Assembly (NCBI GenBank): GCA_027382625.1
Contig: JAJKFJ010021624.1
Location: 1-64,000, forward strand
DNA from: Tetmemena sp. SeJ-2015
Taxonomy: Eukaryota > Ciliophora > Spirotrichea > Sporadotrichida > Oxytrichidae
DNA: 64,000 nt
Direction: 5' to 3'
Position numbers and translations under genes: made by a program. Positions 33,637 through 45,333 of the stretch are shown one piece after another. The stretch's first letter is position 1; every line of letters begins with the position of its first letter. Below the pieces are notes generated by a model that saw only the letters and a list, made by a program, of their open reading frames with translations, was not told where the DNA came from and made no database searches.

Positions 33637-35210
33637 TGAATGGGTTTTCGATTTTGAAATAGTTGAGAGAGAAGGCGGCAGATTCATAGTCCATAAATTC
33701 TATGGCGCTGAGTGAGTCACTTAACTCTCTCTTTGCCTTGTGAAGGCACTTAAGGATTTTTGCATAATCATCCGAGCCAAGGAGGCAAACTTATCTTTAA
33801 GTCGGCATAGGATGGCACTAAATTTAGCACTCTGTGATGATCCCCTAAACAAATTTATCAGAACGCCGCCATTGATATTTCATAAAGATAGAGCAAATTT
33901 AATATCTAATGAAGAGAAAAACTTACAAGGGTTCCTTCAGAGCCAATAAATAAGTGATTCAAATCAAAGCCCTAGGGGTGCTAACGTGATGACCTCATAC
34001 TATCGAGAAGAGTTCCATCGGCTGCAATCGCTTTGAGACCGATAGTATTAGAATGCATCGAACCGTACTTAATGAACTTTATGCCTCCCGCATTTGTGGC
34101 TAAGTTACCACCTATCATACAAGAACCCTTGGCTCCTAGGTCTAGGGCATTAAGTAACCGTGATCTTTCACAAATTATTTATAAATTAATATTTAACATA
34201 GAAAATTTAAAGATACATTGACAGAAGTATATACACTTATCTAAATGGTATTTTTTTAACTTAGAGTATCAACTTTTTTATTTAAATAAGACTTCTGGAT
34301 CCTATTCTTAGCATTAAGATAAAGGAATTCTAAAATTTCTTGAAGAAGTAACTCTTATCATATACAAGCACAGAATATTGAAGCTTTAAATAACAAGGTT
34401 TCCTCATTAGTATTTAATTAAATGAATATATCGTGTTTGAATTATTGAAGAGATTCCAAGATACAGCCAGATTGGCAGGTGAGAATTCCAGATATAGGAT
34501 CGAAGTCTATGATTTGATTAAGTTTCTTTACGTTTATTACGATTTCGTCATCAATAGGAACTGATCCTCCAACGAGTCCGGTGTTTCCTGCTTGAGGAAC
34601 CACTGCTAGTTTCCGCGAGTGACAATAAGCGAGAACGCGCTATATCTGGTCTGTGGTTTGAGGAGTCAATACTAGCGAGCATTTTCCCACATACTTCTTT
34701 GTGAAGTCTGTGTTGAAAGGCTTTATTTCTTCTTCGTCTCTGATTACGTTGGCCTCACCAACGATATCAGAAAATACTTAGACGTCGTGTTCAGAGACCC
34801 TTGAAAAATGTCTAGCCCGCTCAAAACTTTAGTCCTCTGCTTTATCTTGCTAGCCAGCTCGTACTTATTGGAATATGTGCGAGAGCTTTTGCTTGGAAAG
34901 GCTTAAATTTATCTTCTTTTTCGTTTTCACAGTGGTGCTAAGGGCTTAAAATAACTTATAGACAGCTTTATAAGGCTTGTTTGAATTTGTTTTGAACGAG
35001 TGACTTTAAATATTCTTGCTTTTGTTGGAGCTCTATGGCCTCCTAAGCCATGAAGTTAGAGTGGAGCTCTTTTTCGTTGATTGTGATTTGGGCAACGTAT
35101 TGCGATTGTTGGAGTCGGCTCAATGAGAGAATGTGAGTAAAGAGAGGAGTGTTGAAGCGAAGATGTCGATTGCGTATTGCAAGTTGGAGTAGCTGGTGCC
35201 TGATATTCAT
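33637..35210 (-). CDS. D2HGDH: D-2-hydroxyglutarate dehydrogenase, N-terminal part (minus strand)
   Basis: Start Met 35210 with a basic, Arg-rich leader ([20 protein letters not shown]) suggesting mitochondrial import. Conserved blocks: [20 protein letters not shown], the FAD-binding [67 protein letters not shown], then after an 80-nt GT..AG intron (about 33928-33849) GIITECQIQCHPMP and [18 protein letters not shown]. The coding run ends in the pointer at 33637-33646 and continues, inverted, at 32765 on the plus strand. The enzyme oxidises D-2-hydroxyglutarate to 2-oxoglutarate. An IES with CACG pointers (about 34165-34415) joins LQQFKH to GYLM; one further base in a C-run near 34150 is needed to keep the frame. 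Frame also changes near 34850. Confidence 0.93.
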
Positions 35211-35472
35211 TTGAAATTTAATTTAAGTTAGTAAGTGAGGGCCCTAAGATAAGAGCAAATCAGCGAAGAAATAGTTTATTTAAGCAGTTATTAAGGTGAC
35301 GTAATGTTAATTGGAGTGGGTCGCTCGCGTGCCTTATAATTTCACTCAGATCCTACTATTAAGAATATACTCTCAAGATTTTAGTTTCTTCTTACCTAAG
35401 CAAATTACTTAATGGCTGAGAAGGAGATGAAATTAATTTGTGCTTAATAATTGATAAAATCAAAGAATTTAA

Positions 35473-37209
35473 ATGGAGAGAGCACAAGTTAAAAGTGAAG
35501 AGAGTTAAAATCCTCCCTCAGAAGTTGAAGATGCCAAACTTCCTGATGATCAGTTTAATTAATATTTTTAAAGTTCGAAAAGTATCTAGAGAAAAATGTA
35601 GAATAAAATCAATCAGCTCCTTCAAAGATCAATACAACTCAAGATACGAGAGCTAAACAAAACACGGAAATTAGCAAAGAAGCAGATCCTGATGCTTTCC
35701 AGATTGTCAAGGCTAAAAGAAGCAAGTCAGCAAATAAAGAAGGAAAGCAATTAAATAATAGTGGATTGCTTATTTTTAAGGGAAGAATCAAGCTCAAGAA
35801 ATGTAAAGAAATTAGGAGTTGGAGAAGGAGCATAAAGCAAAGTAATAGGCAGAAAAGTAATAAAAAGAAAAAGAAGAAAGGGAGAGGCAAGCTAAAGAGA
35901 AAGAAGAAAAATTAAGAAAAATAAGAGAAGAAGAGGAAGCTAGAAGAAAAGAGGAAGAAAGAAAGCAATAGCTTAGAAAATAATCGAGAGAAGAGGAGTA
36001 AAAATTGATCAAGGAAGCCAAGCTGAAGATTGATTAAGAATTTTCTCTTCAAATTAAACCTTTCGAAAAGCAACTTTAAGCTGCGAGTTCGTCAACAATA
36101 GATTCCTAGAAATCTCTGTAGTAGGCCGAGACTAAATTCGTCAAGTATTTTTAATTAAGTTAATGGCTTTGGAAAAGAAAATGAGCACTGGCTAATTAGA
36201 TGTGGCAACGAAACTAGGAAAACTTCAGGAAGATATTTTGAAAAATTCAGCTTAGCTTTAAGCATTTTAGCAAAATTTCTTGAAGCCTCTCAGATCAATG
36301 GTTGAGTTATATATTTAAAAGTATAAATTAAAATGAGGACGTAGGTTCTAAATTGGCATAAAAGAGCAATTTTTATGAGACTCAGATTGTTTCTAACTCT
36401 TAAGTAATACTTGGAAGTAATTTTCTTAATTAATTTTAATATGGAAGTGTATTCTTGCTCTGTAAGGCGGGAACAATAAAGATGATTAAGCTGAATAAGT
36501 TGAAGCAGTTGCAGTCAATAATGAGAAGAATGAAGGAAGCGCTTGAGCAAAGAAAGCTTATGCTTGAGAGCTACACCTTCAGATTTGTGAACATAGAGCT
36601 TTATGAGTCTTTTAAGAATGTGTTCAACGAGTAGGCCATTTTAGAAATTTCTGAGAACATTCATCAAATGAAACTGAAAGAAAAGCTCTTTAATCAGCAG
36701 ATAGCAGTTTACTCTTTAGAGTTTTAGAAGGCGCAATATGAGACTTAGAACAAGCAATCTAAAATTCTTGAGATTCAAGGAGAACAAAAAACTGCTCTAT
36801 AAAACTAAACTGAATTAAAGCTATAGATAGTGGATTTGCAAGATTAGATAGATGTTCATTAGAGGTTGGTTCAAGAAGAAATTCAAAGAGTGAAGTAGAT
36901 AGCTGTGGACTAAAAACAGAATTTAATTAAAGAGAAAGGTGATATTAAGAAGATAAAAACTAATTAGATCTTTGAAATTGAGGAATAGCATCAGAAAATC
37001 AATAACATCATAAGAGAGAAAGAAAAGCTGCAAATGCAGTTGAAAGTAAAAAAGGACTACAATTCTAAAAAATATTATATTATATTTCCAAGTTAAGAGA
37101 GGAGATTGCAAATATGAGAAAAAGGTTTGAATTAGAGAACGCGCAAGTTAAGGAATAAATTATCCTACTTTAAAAGAGGGTGCCTGAAAGTATGAATATG
37201 ATTAATTGA
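35473..37209 (+). CDS. Coiled-coil protein A
   Basis: Starts at AAATGG 35473 (MERAQVKSEESQNPPSEVED) and ends RVPESMNMIN at TGA 37207-37209. The frame changes several times (near 35580-35870, 36180-36430 and 37070), consistent with short IESs or introns not yet resolved. The coding stretches are strongly helical and charged: KEKEEKLRKIREEEEARRKE, LKQLQSIMRRMKEALEQRK, FVNIELYESFKNVFNEQA, IQRVKQIAVDQKQNLIKEKG, SKLREEIANMRKRFELEN. The heptad pattern predicts long coiled coils. Proteins of this type are frequent in ciliate cytoskeleton and cilia; the particular family is not recognised. It lies head-to-tail with coiled-coil protein B. Confidence 0.55.
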
Positions 37210-37270
37210 TTAGAGAGCTTTAGTTATTGAATATAAATTATAATTAATTTTGAGAAACATTAAAATAACT

Positions 37271-38530
37271 ATGGAAGGACAAGAAGCCCCTATCGCTATT
37301 TTTATTTTATATTGCAGAAAAGTTGGATGAGGATTTGGATTTAAAAGTAAACCAAGAATTGGTTGATAAGGCTGCTGAGGACTACAGAAGACAAAAATAA
37401 GCAGAGTTTGAGAAATAAAAGAATACTTTGCTTGAGCAGACTATGACTGAAAGAGTGAAAAATGCAAAGCTGAAGCAGAGTTGTGAGATTGAGAATTAAA
37501 AATGTCTTGAGTTAGCCGCAAAAATTCGTGCTTTGATGCAGAAACTTGAGCAAGATAAATCGAAGTTGATATAAGAAAAAAACAAACACTAAGAAATAAA
37601 CTCTAGCTGGGCTAAACTTTTAGCTGAGGCTAATCAGTTTTAAAGCTCGAATTTTAGAGAGAGATCTCTTAGGCACAAGCACTCTAAAACAGGTTGGTAG
37701 AAACTGCATCAGTTAGAGAGAAGACCTCATTTTAGATTTTTTAATGGTGTTTTTTTATTCCTCAAAAGAGAAGCTGACTGTTTAAAATCAAATAAAATCT
37801 TACTCAGATAAAATTTTTCAATAAAGACTGAAATGAATGAGCTGAAAAGAGACTTTACACTGCTAAAAGAAGAGGAGAAAAAAGAAGTTTAAGAAACTAA
37901 AAATGAGATAACTTTAAGTCTTGTTGCTTTTCAAAAAAGTGTAATTGCCAGAAGATAGGAAGCAATTAAGAAATATTTAGCCAATTTTAATAGTCAGACC
38001 AATTAGCTACTATTACAGAGATCTCAACTTAAAAGTGTTTGTGATACAAATCAAAAACTTGATTCAGACCTCACAAGATTATTTTTTATAGCATTACAAA
38101 CGAGGTGCTTATCTTGAATTAAGATACTGAATCTTTGAAAGATGATAAGTCTAAGTTTGAAATATAATTTCAACAATTAGAGAACAACTACAATAAAGAG
38201 ATTCAATTGATCAACACTGATGTCTAAGATTTATAGGAGGTTATTAGGAGAAAAGCTGCTAAAAAGGCCAATCTTCAAACATCGATCGTTTAAGGCCGCT
38301 TTGAGTTTCAGCAAACCATCGATAAGTTAATTTAAAAATTTAATTGAAGCTAGATAAAGAGACAAGAGAACTAAAAAACAAGCTTTTGCAAGAGGATTCC
38401 ATTTATTCAAATCTTCTAGCGCAAACTGATTCAGCAAAGCAATTAAATCAGATCATTCAAAACTAATACAACAATACAATTCAAAAGCTTCAACCTCAGG
38501 ATTCTACAAAATGCTCTTGAAAGTTTTAGA
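37271..38530 (+). CDS. Coiled-coil protein B
   Basis: Starts at ATG 37271 (MEGQEAPIA). After an interruption at about 37298-37317 it continues as EKLDEDLDLKVNQELVDKAA, then QAEFEKQKNTLLEQTMTERV, ELAAKIRALMQKLEQDKSK, LKRDFTLLKEEEKKEVQETK, SVIARRQEAIKKYLANF and related helical segments to about 38530. Frame changes near 37730-37800 and 38080-38340 suggest IESs. The whole is heptad-rich and lacks other domains. It may be the 3' continuation of coiled-coil protein A if the TGA at 37207 is removed by editing of the germline DNA; I judge two genes slightly more likely because of the fresh ATG. Function unknown. Confidence 0.45.
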
Positions 38531-38636
38531 GCATCATAATACTCATCCTAGACAATGAAGAATTTTTAATTAATTTTGCTAGCTTTTCATTATAGAATTG
38601 ATTATAGATAAATAAATTTTCAAATTTAAATTCAAA

Positions 38637-41300
38637 ATGCAAGAAGATCAAGCCCACTAATTGTAATACTCGCAAGGAATTTCTCAATACCAAACTTACT
38701 TAATGAACAACTATCATTAGCAGTCCTCTGAACATCAGAACAACCCTTTAGAAACTTTATTCTAAAATCGTGGATACTCTGTGGCTTAAAATATTCCTCT
38801 AACCCAGAATTAAAGTTAAGATAGTAATTTTAGAGCTCAAATTTAGGCTTAGCCACCACAAGTCTCATCTTTAATGAATAGTTAATTCAAGGGTTTTAAC
38901 CTAAATGAGAAATAAGAGACAAGCAAGATTGAGATAGTTAACAACTCAAATCTTAACTTTGACTATTCATTGATGCTAGAAGGCAACCTAAGGAACAATT
39001 TGGGGGATCATTTTGACCTAGCTATGAACTCTAATGGCATTTTTTAAGACTCAAAAGATATGTTGGACGATTCTATGCTTTCAAACCTGAGTCCTTAAAC
39101 AGAGCAGAGAAAATATCAAGGCACTTTCTAAAGCCAAGGAATGAGCAAACTAACAAAGCAAATTCAATAAATTGACATGCATGCCACTGAGTCTAGTGTC
39201 ACTAGTTCTTCTGAGTTTAGCAGCCGATCAATGGCTGACTAATTGATAGAGTAATCTAAAAAGCGCATTTAAGATATAAATGAGCTAATGAAGCCCCCAA
39301 TGGAAATTGCCGCACTCTAAAAGGAAAGCTAATCGTACTAACACACTTAATTTTAACTCCAGCCTCCTTAAATACTTGCTCAAAACATTAAATCATATTA
39401 GGCTTAGGCTCTAGAATCCTCTTCTTAGTTAAAGAATGATTACAACTCTAGGGCTTAAACAGTAAACAAATCAACAAAGGTAATGGAGGATGAATTGAAA
39501 TCACTTTAAGATAAGATTTTGGACTTAGAAAATAAGCTATGTGTCACTTCTACTACAGCATTTTAGATGAATATTACTGAGAATTCAATTAAAACGAGAA
39601 TTAAATTAATTATCAAATTCTAAATTTAGTTGAAGTTGGAGTATAAGGATTTAGAAGAAAAGTTCTATTAAATTAATCATTAAATTCTAAGCAAATTTTA
39701 TCCTTATATTTTCTTCGTAGGAGTTCTGTGGTAGGAATTACTTTCCTTATAAGTTTGTAAACTTGGTTAATTTTTTTAGTTCAGAATTTGTAAAAATACT
39801 TCTACATAAAAAAATCCTGTCGTAGAGGCTGCAGAACAAGCCCATAATACATTTCAATAAGCAATCGTGCATACCCCATATTATGATACGTCAAAAATAA
39901 TTTCACCAGGTAACATTTTCAAGTTTTAATTAATGATATTAAATTAATTCAACTTTTCAATTATTTTTTTACTATAAAGTACCACAAATAAATAAAATGA
40001 GCTTCACTACTCTGATGATGAAAGTGAAGACGAGATGAATTAGATATCACAAAAGAGCAAAAACTAATTTTTTCTTCTTCTGTTTATTTCTTAAACATTG
40101 TAAACCAGTCACTTACTTATGGCCAATCACAATCCAGATTAGATAAATAAGTTACTATTAAAGAGAGAGATTCTAGTGCATAATCTAATTTGAAAAATAA
40201 AAAAATTAAAGTTGACATCGACTTGAATAATCTCTCTTCAAAAGTAGAGTAGTAGTAGTCTGAATTCGTTAATCTAAAGGGCAAGAATTCCAAAGTCAAG
40301 TAGAACAAATTTGCTGACCAATTCTCTCCAGTAAGCTCAAAAAGCAATACGCATTTTGGAAAGAGAACTTCTTAGAATAGAAGTAAGAGTAACATCCGAA
40401 CAGTTCAAACTCCTTAAAAACCTCTTGTCAAAAATCAAATCAAATAGAGTAGTAAGCTTAACACTTCTTTTATATTTGACTTAATATTCTTTAAAAAGCA
40501 AAATCTTTTATTTTAGTGTGACTTTTATTTTAATAAAAGCAGATAAAGAATGTTTATTATAAATTTGATTGTTATTCTTGCATATAATGTTAAATTATTA
40601 AACAATGTGGACTTCGATATAGAGATTTAAGAGTTATTTAAAAATTTTATTGTTTTAAATATCAATTTATATTGCCATTTTTTAATATTCTGGATCCAGT
40701 AATTAAAGCCGAAGATTTTCGGCTAATAAGGCAATAGAGTCTAAGCTAAAGAGTAACAGATGCAGCAACCCAGATACTCTGAATTAGACATCTCAATCAA
40801 GGACAAGCATAGTTTCTAAGAGTAATTTAAGAAGCACTTCTCGTCCTTAGACAGCTTCACTTTCCTAAATAAAGTCTTCAAAAGCTTTAAGCAAAGAAAA
40901 GCCCCTGACTGATATAACTAATCTTTAAAAGCCTCAAAGATAAACGGCTTAGCATGAGGATAGTGTATAGTCCAATTACAAAGAGATAGCTGGAAAAGTA
41001 GTGGAGCTGCAAAGATAAATTATGTCTCTAAGAGGAAAACTAAAGTAGAAAGAATCTGTTGAGGCTGAGAATGAAAAACTTAGGTAAGAGCTAATTGAAA
41101 TGAGAGCAAAGGTTCTTGAAGGCGAGACTAAAAGAAATTAGTACAAGGCACTAACTCACGATTTGTAGATCTAAAACGAAAAGCTCCTAAATGAAAATAA
41201 GAATCTAAAGGTGAGATGGGAGAGCTGCTGGTAGAGTAAAAAGAAATAAATAAATCAAAGATCCATCTAAGCTTAAAAAGGCTAAATGAATTTATTTGTC
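38637..41300 (+). CDS. Gln-rich coiled-coil protein C
   Basis: Starts at AAAATG 38637 (MQEDQAHQLQYSQGISQYQT), with an extended Gln/Asn/Ser-rich N-terminal region (SLMNSQFKGFNLNEKQETSK; LAMNSNGIFQDSKDMLDDSM; EFSSRSMADQLIEQSKKRI) followed by a coiled-coil beginning VMEDELKSLQDKILDLENKL. It is interrupted at about 39590-40080 and 40480-40740 by AT-rich sequence and resumes as STTSITRTSILRSL-type polar sequence and KLRQELIEMRAKVLEGETK near 41080. The 3' end runs into the converging gene on the other strand, so its stop is unclear. Dense TAA/TAG codons read as Gln explain why ordinary ORF calling breaks it up. No family recognised. Confidence 0.5.
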
Positions 41301-41407
41301 GCTATAATGTAAATTGATTAGAGTTTAAAGGCAAATAAATTCTTATTTTTATAGGGCATGAAAATTATACAAGCATTTAAAAGACTTGTTTACAAGCTTG
41401 GAGACGA

Positions 41408-43669
41408 TCATTTTCTATCTCCCAAGTCATTTAAGAGTGATAGCTTAGCTTTAATACTCTCAACATACATATCATTGAGTTCAATGATATCTTCAATAGT
41501 GGCTCCTTTAGTCGCACCAATTATTTATTGCTTTCTCTTTGCCTTTTCTTCAAAGTCTTTAGCCTTTCCCAGAAACATATCATATTTCTCTCGGCCTTAA
41601 AGTTGCATTTTCTCAAATTCCTTTTTCCAGTCTCCAGTTTTAACCTGAGGAGAGACACCGTTCTGGAAATCAGTGTCATGCCTCTACCTTTGCTCTCTTA
41701 GCCAATCAATTATTTTCCCTTCTTTCTTGGGTACTGGCTTGGGTTTTAGTGGATTATCAGGCCAAACAACCTTCCTTCTCATTACAGAGTTCTCTTCAGC
41801 ACCTCCATGTGCAGAAGCAGCTCTGGTATTATGATTTCTTGATATAGAATCATGAACACTACCAGCCATCGTGCTTTTTGGAGATAGCCTTCTTTTGGGA
41901 GATGTTCTCAACGACATTTTAAGCGTTTCCAATTCTTACTTCTTTTTCTCTGAAATTTTAGGCCAGTGCATCTCCTTGACGTACTTATCATAAACATCTC
42001 TCTGTTCTTGAATCCTTTATCTTTCTTCATCTCTTCTCTATTTCTCTTCTTCCACAGCTTGCTGCTGTTCCATAATATTATCTAGAAATCTAGTATGGTA
42101 TTTGCTGTAGTCATAACTTTGAGCAAACAGAGCCATCCTGTTAGCCTTTCTCTCCTCTGCTTTTTATTTGGCAAGCTCTTCCATTTTTTTACTGTGCTCA
42201 AGAATTTCATCATGATTTAGAGGCTACCTTAGATCTCTGAGAGATTGAAGGTGTCTCTTTCTCTTTTCAATCTCAGACTCTTCGTCTTCTCTATATTTAT
42301 CTTCAATCTACCTATAGAGAGGATTTCTTTGGACTTTCCTGGTCTCTTCAAGCATTTATGATATAGAAAGTTGTCTATCTTCTCTAATTTTGGATATGGT
42401 ATCTGAAATCTTCTTCCTCTTTTCTTCGATTTCCTTTGACTCTTTATCCTGTAATTTCTTGGCTTTGAGCTCTTCGATGCGTTTCCTTTCCTATTCTTTC
42501 TCCATTCGCTCTCTTCTCTTCTTTTCTTTCCTAATCTTTTTCTCCTCATGAAGTTTACTCATCAACTCTTCAATTTCTTATTGGGACTTGCCTTCTAGCT
42601 CCATTCTTTCTCTTTTCTTTTCAGAGTAAGACTTTTCTTTCGGAGGTTCCTCACCTGGCAAAGGATCTGCGTTATGCTAGATTGTGTGATACTTATTGTT
42701 TTAATTTAATAAATGTTAAAATTTATCTCTCAAAAACTCAATACCTTACAGAAAGGAATATTTTTATTGCTTTTACCAAATGATTGATATAAATTTGATA
42801 ATTAAATTAACTTGCCACTGATTTGGAATTAAGGTTAATACATTCTATGATAAATAAATTAGTAGCTATTCCAAAATATTAAAAAATCAAGAGACATGTA
42901 CTTTTGTCTCATTCACTATTAGGGTATAAAACTGGGTTTAAACTTATATTTTATATAAATAAGGCACCAAGATATTAAATGACTTTACTTGCTTTTCTTG
43001 TATATAATAAATCTCGAAATAAAAGGGAAGTTATGTTTAATTAATTATTGTTGAGCTTAACTCCCAATTTTTCTTCAACCTATTTATCACCTTCTTTCTC
43101 CTCTAATAGAGTAGTGTATTATCATACAAATAAAAATTCAAATTCAAAATTTTCAGTTAATTTATTGAGATATAGTCAAGTTGTTTTAACTTAGACTGTA
43201 TGTGCTGTTTAGGTATAAGTTCTTTAATTGTCATTTGTTGGATTCTCTCTTAGAAGTCGTGCTTTCTTTCTTTGAGACGCCACTTCTTTAACTTTTCTTC
43301 GATGTTTCGGTCCAAATTTTCACTCATTATGTCATCAACGCTTACTATTTATTTGACTCTTTCATTGTCCCTTTTTTCAATTAAATGCCTTGCTGCTTCT
43401 CTCACCTCATCAACATGAGAGGAAAACTTGAACATATGTTTGAGCTTTTGGACGATCAAATCAGATGCCACAACCTGAGAGTTATTTTGTTGCTGCTGAG
43501 AAATGGAATCATTCTTTGCACCTTAGTTTTAAACTGCAGGCTTTTATTACTATGCTGGCGGTTGTTATTAGGCTGGTTTTTTGTTTGCAGATGCTCCATT
43601 TGAGCGGGCGGAAACCGCTGACTGTGGAGGTTATTGGGCCGGAGCACCTTGAGCAGGCTTTGGTGGCAT
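41408..43669 (-). CDS. Coiled-coil protein D, probable ciliary type
   Basis: Start Met 43669, N-terminal Pro/Gln/Ala-rich region (MPPKPAQGAPAQQPPQSAVS), then a conserved-looking helical block LIVQKLKHMFKFSSHVDEV, NLDRNIEEKLKKWRLKERK and QMTIKELIPKQHIQSKLKQ. An AT-rich interruption at about 42700-43150 is followed by a long charged coiled coil (RERMEKEQERKRIEELKAKK; QMLEETRKVQRNPLYRQIED; LNHDEILEHSKKMEELAKQ), a basic linker SLRTSPKRRLSPKSTMAGS and a C-terminal block VVWPDNPLKPKPVPKKEGK with ATIEDIIELNDMYVESIKA, ending at TGA 41408-41410. The block order (disordered N-terminus, coiled coil, WP-containing tail) resembles axonemal or basal-body proteins. No name is assigned. Confidence 0.6.
42700..43150. 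other. AT-rich interruption of coiled-coil gene D
   Basis: About 450 bp without coding between two halves of one apparent protein. It is too long for the local introns, so a long IES, or two separate genes, is possible. Pointers not identified. Confidence 0.35.
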
Positions 43670-43870
43670 TTTCGATAGCTGCTTATTTCACAAACAATTT
43701 AATTATTACTAACATCATCATTCCATTTTATTTCATCTCAGAGAGAGAATTAACATTTATGATCAATGTTGAAAAATTGATAAGTAAAAGCCGATATTGA
43801 TTGAGGAAATATTTTTTATATATTCAGAGTCTGATTATTGATAATTTCAAGATTATAAAAGTTTATAGCT

Positions 43871-45151
43871 TCAAATGATTTAATCAAGAGGAGGCAACCT
43901 TTACAACTTAAAGAAAAAAGCAAAATAATCATAAGCCTAAACTTCTACATCGTAATTATAGATAATCTCTCCTATCCAAGTTCCCATAAATGCTTGAGTG
44001 AAGCTTGTGGTCTCAAAGTGGACTGTAGCTGTGAATGGGATACTTAGCTACATCCTGTGCACCTTGCTTTAGAGTTCAACGTAGGAGTATTCATCTATTA
44101 GGGCATTTTATTCAAACAAAAATTTCTGAGACTTGAAATTCTTGACCCCATAAGTCCAGTCGCGGAGGCTCTTTGCAATAAAGAAAGTTTACCCGTTTGA
44201 GTCAAGATGAGGCATGCTTGCTAAGATTTTGTAGGACATGCCATTGATGAGTTTAAAACCTGAGATGTCTTCGAATGACTCAGTCATGGTTCTCACATCT
44301 TCATAGGAGTGAAAGAATTCCAAACTTGGAGTACTGTTTTAAGTATTATCGAAGATGGTTTTGTTTATTATCTAGTCGGGCAGAGTCTATGAGGTTACAT
44401 TATCTCTTTAGAAGGTAACTTAAATGTACTCTACTTTAGCCAGAGCTGGCGAAAGGTACCAAGTTGCATCATCTTTGAACTAGTAGGTGTCGTCTCTCAC
44501 ACCTGCAATTATTTGATCGTCATATTGTCTGAGAAAGACGTTGGGAGATCCACTTAGCTCGAAGGAGAGTAGATTAGGATCGGCTAGACCTTTTCTTACT
44601 ATGAAACTTGCACTTTATTTGAAGGTTGCGTCGGTATGGTCAACTTACTCAAGGACAACTTAAAAATATGGTGATATCAATATTAGCAGCTGTAACAACT
44701 ATGAATTAGTTTCTTATTCTTATGTAGTAGTCAGGATAGTTTAGTGATCTGATGGAAATGGTGTCGCCACCGTCAAGCCCTTAATCTATGATAAAAGAAG
44801 TTGAGAGGCTGAAGGACTCAGTAGGCTTGAATGCAATTGCCAGAAGCATGAATTTAAATATTTGATTCTATTCAAATCTTAACTTTAATTATCAATGAAT
44901 AGTTCGTGCTTTAAATACCAACCACGAGGCTCAAAGCAAGAGAGAGAAATTAATGAACCTAGTTCAAATGGTAGGTTCTAGTTTTGCGTCTATGATTTTT
45001 AACCTAAAGCGAGCAAATTTTATTGTCCAGTTTCAAGAACATCTTGCGTAGCTAAACCTTTCATGACTATAGTGAAAAAAGCCAGTATAGAGATAGCTAT
45101 CATTCCTATCTTTATTTTAATTTTGTTGTTCTCTGTTGCAAGTTGGTACAT
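43871..45151 (-). CDS. Secreted or membrane-anchored protein with AbfB-like repeats
   Basis: Start Met 45151; a hydrophobic signal or anchor (MIAISILAFFTIVMKGLATQ) follows a short polar leader. Two repeats resemble the arabinofuranosidase-B (AbfB) beta-trefoil: DGGDTISIRSLNYPDYYIR with a preceding SFSLSTSFIIDQGL, and HTDATFKQSASFIVRKGLAD with LLSFELSGSPNVFLRQYDD. A C-terminal domain (EDVRTMTESFEDISGFKLIN; TFFIAKSLRDWTYGVKNF; SIPFTATVHFETTSFTQAF) ends at TGA 43871-43873. Two one-base slips (an A-run near 44860 and a T-run near 44665) must be corrected to keep frame. AbfB modules bind arabinose side chains of polysaccharides, so a carbohydrate-binding extracellular role is inferred. No catalytic domain is visible. 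Confidence 0.65.
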
Positions 45152-45333
45152 TGGGTTTTATTTTTAAGGAGAGTTTTTATTTGTACCTAGTGGAAGAGAA
45201 GAGGATATTTACGACATTTATTTCAATTATTTATTAGTTTCAAAGTTCGAAAATATTTTTAGAGTCTAGTAGAAAGAGATTAAGTTTACTCAATAATAAT
45301 TAAATTAATAGTCAGAAATAAGTAGAGATAGAA

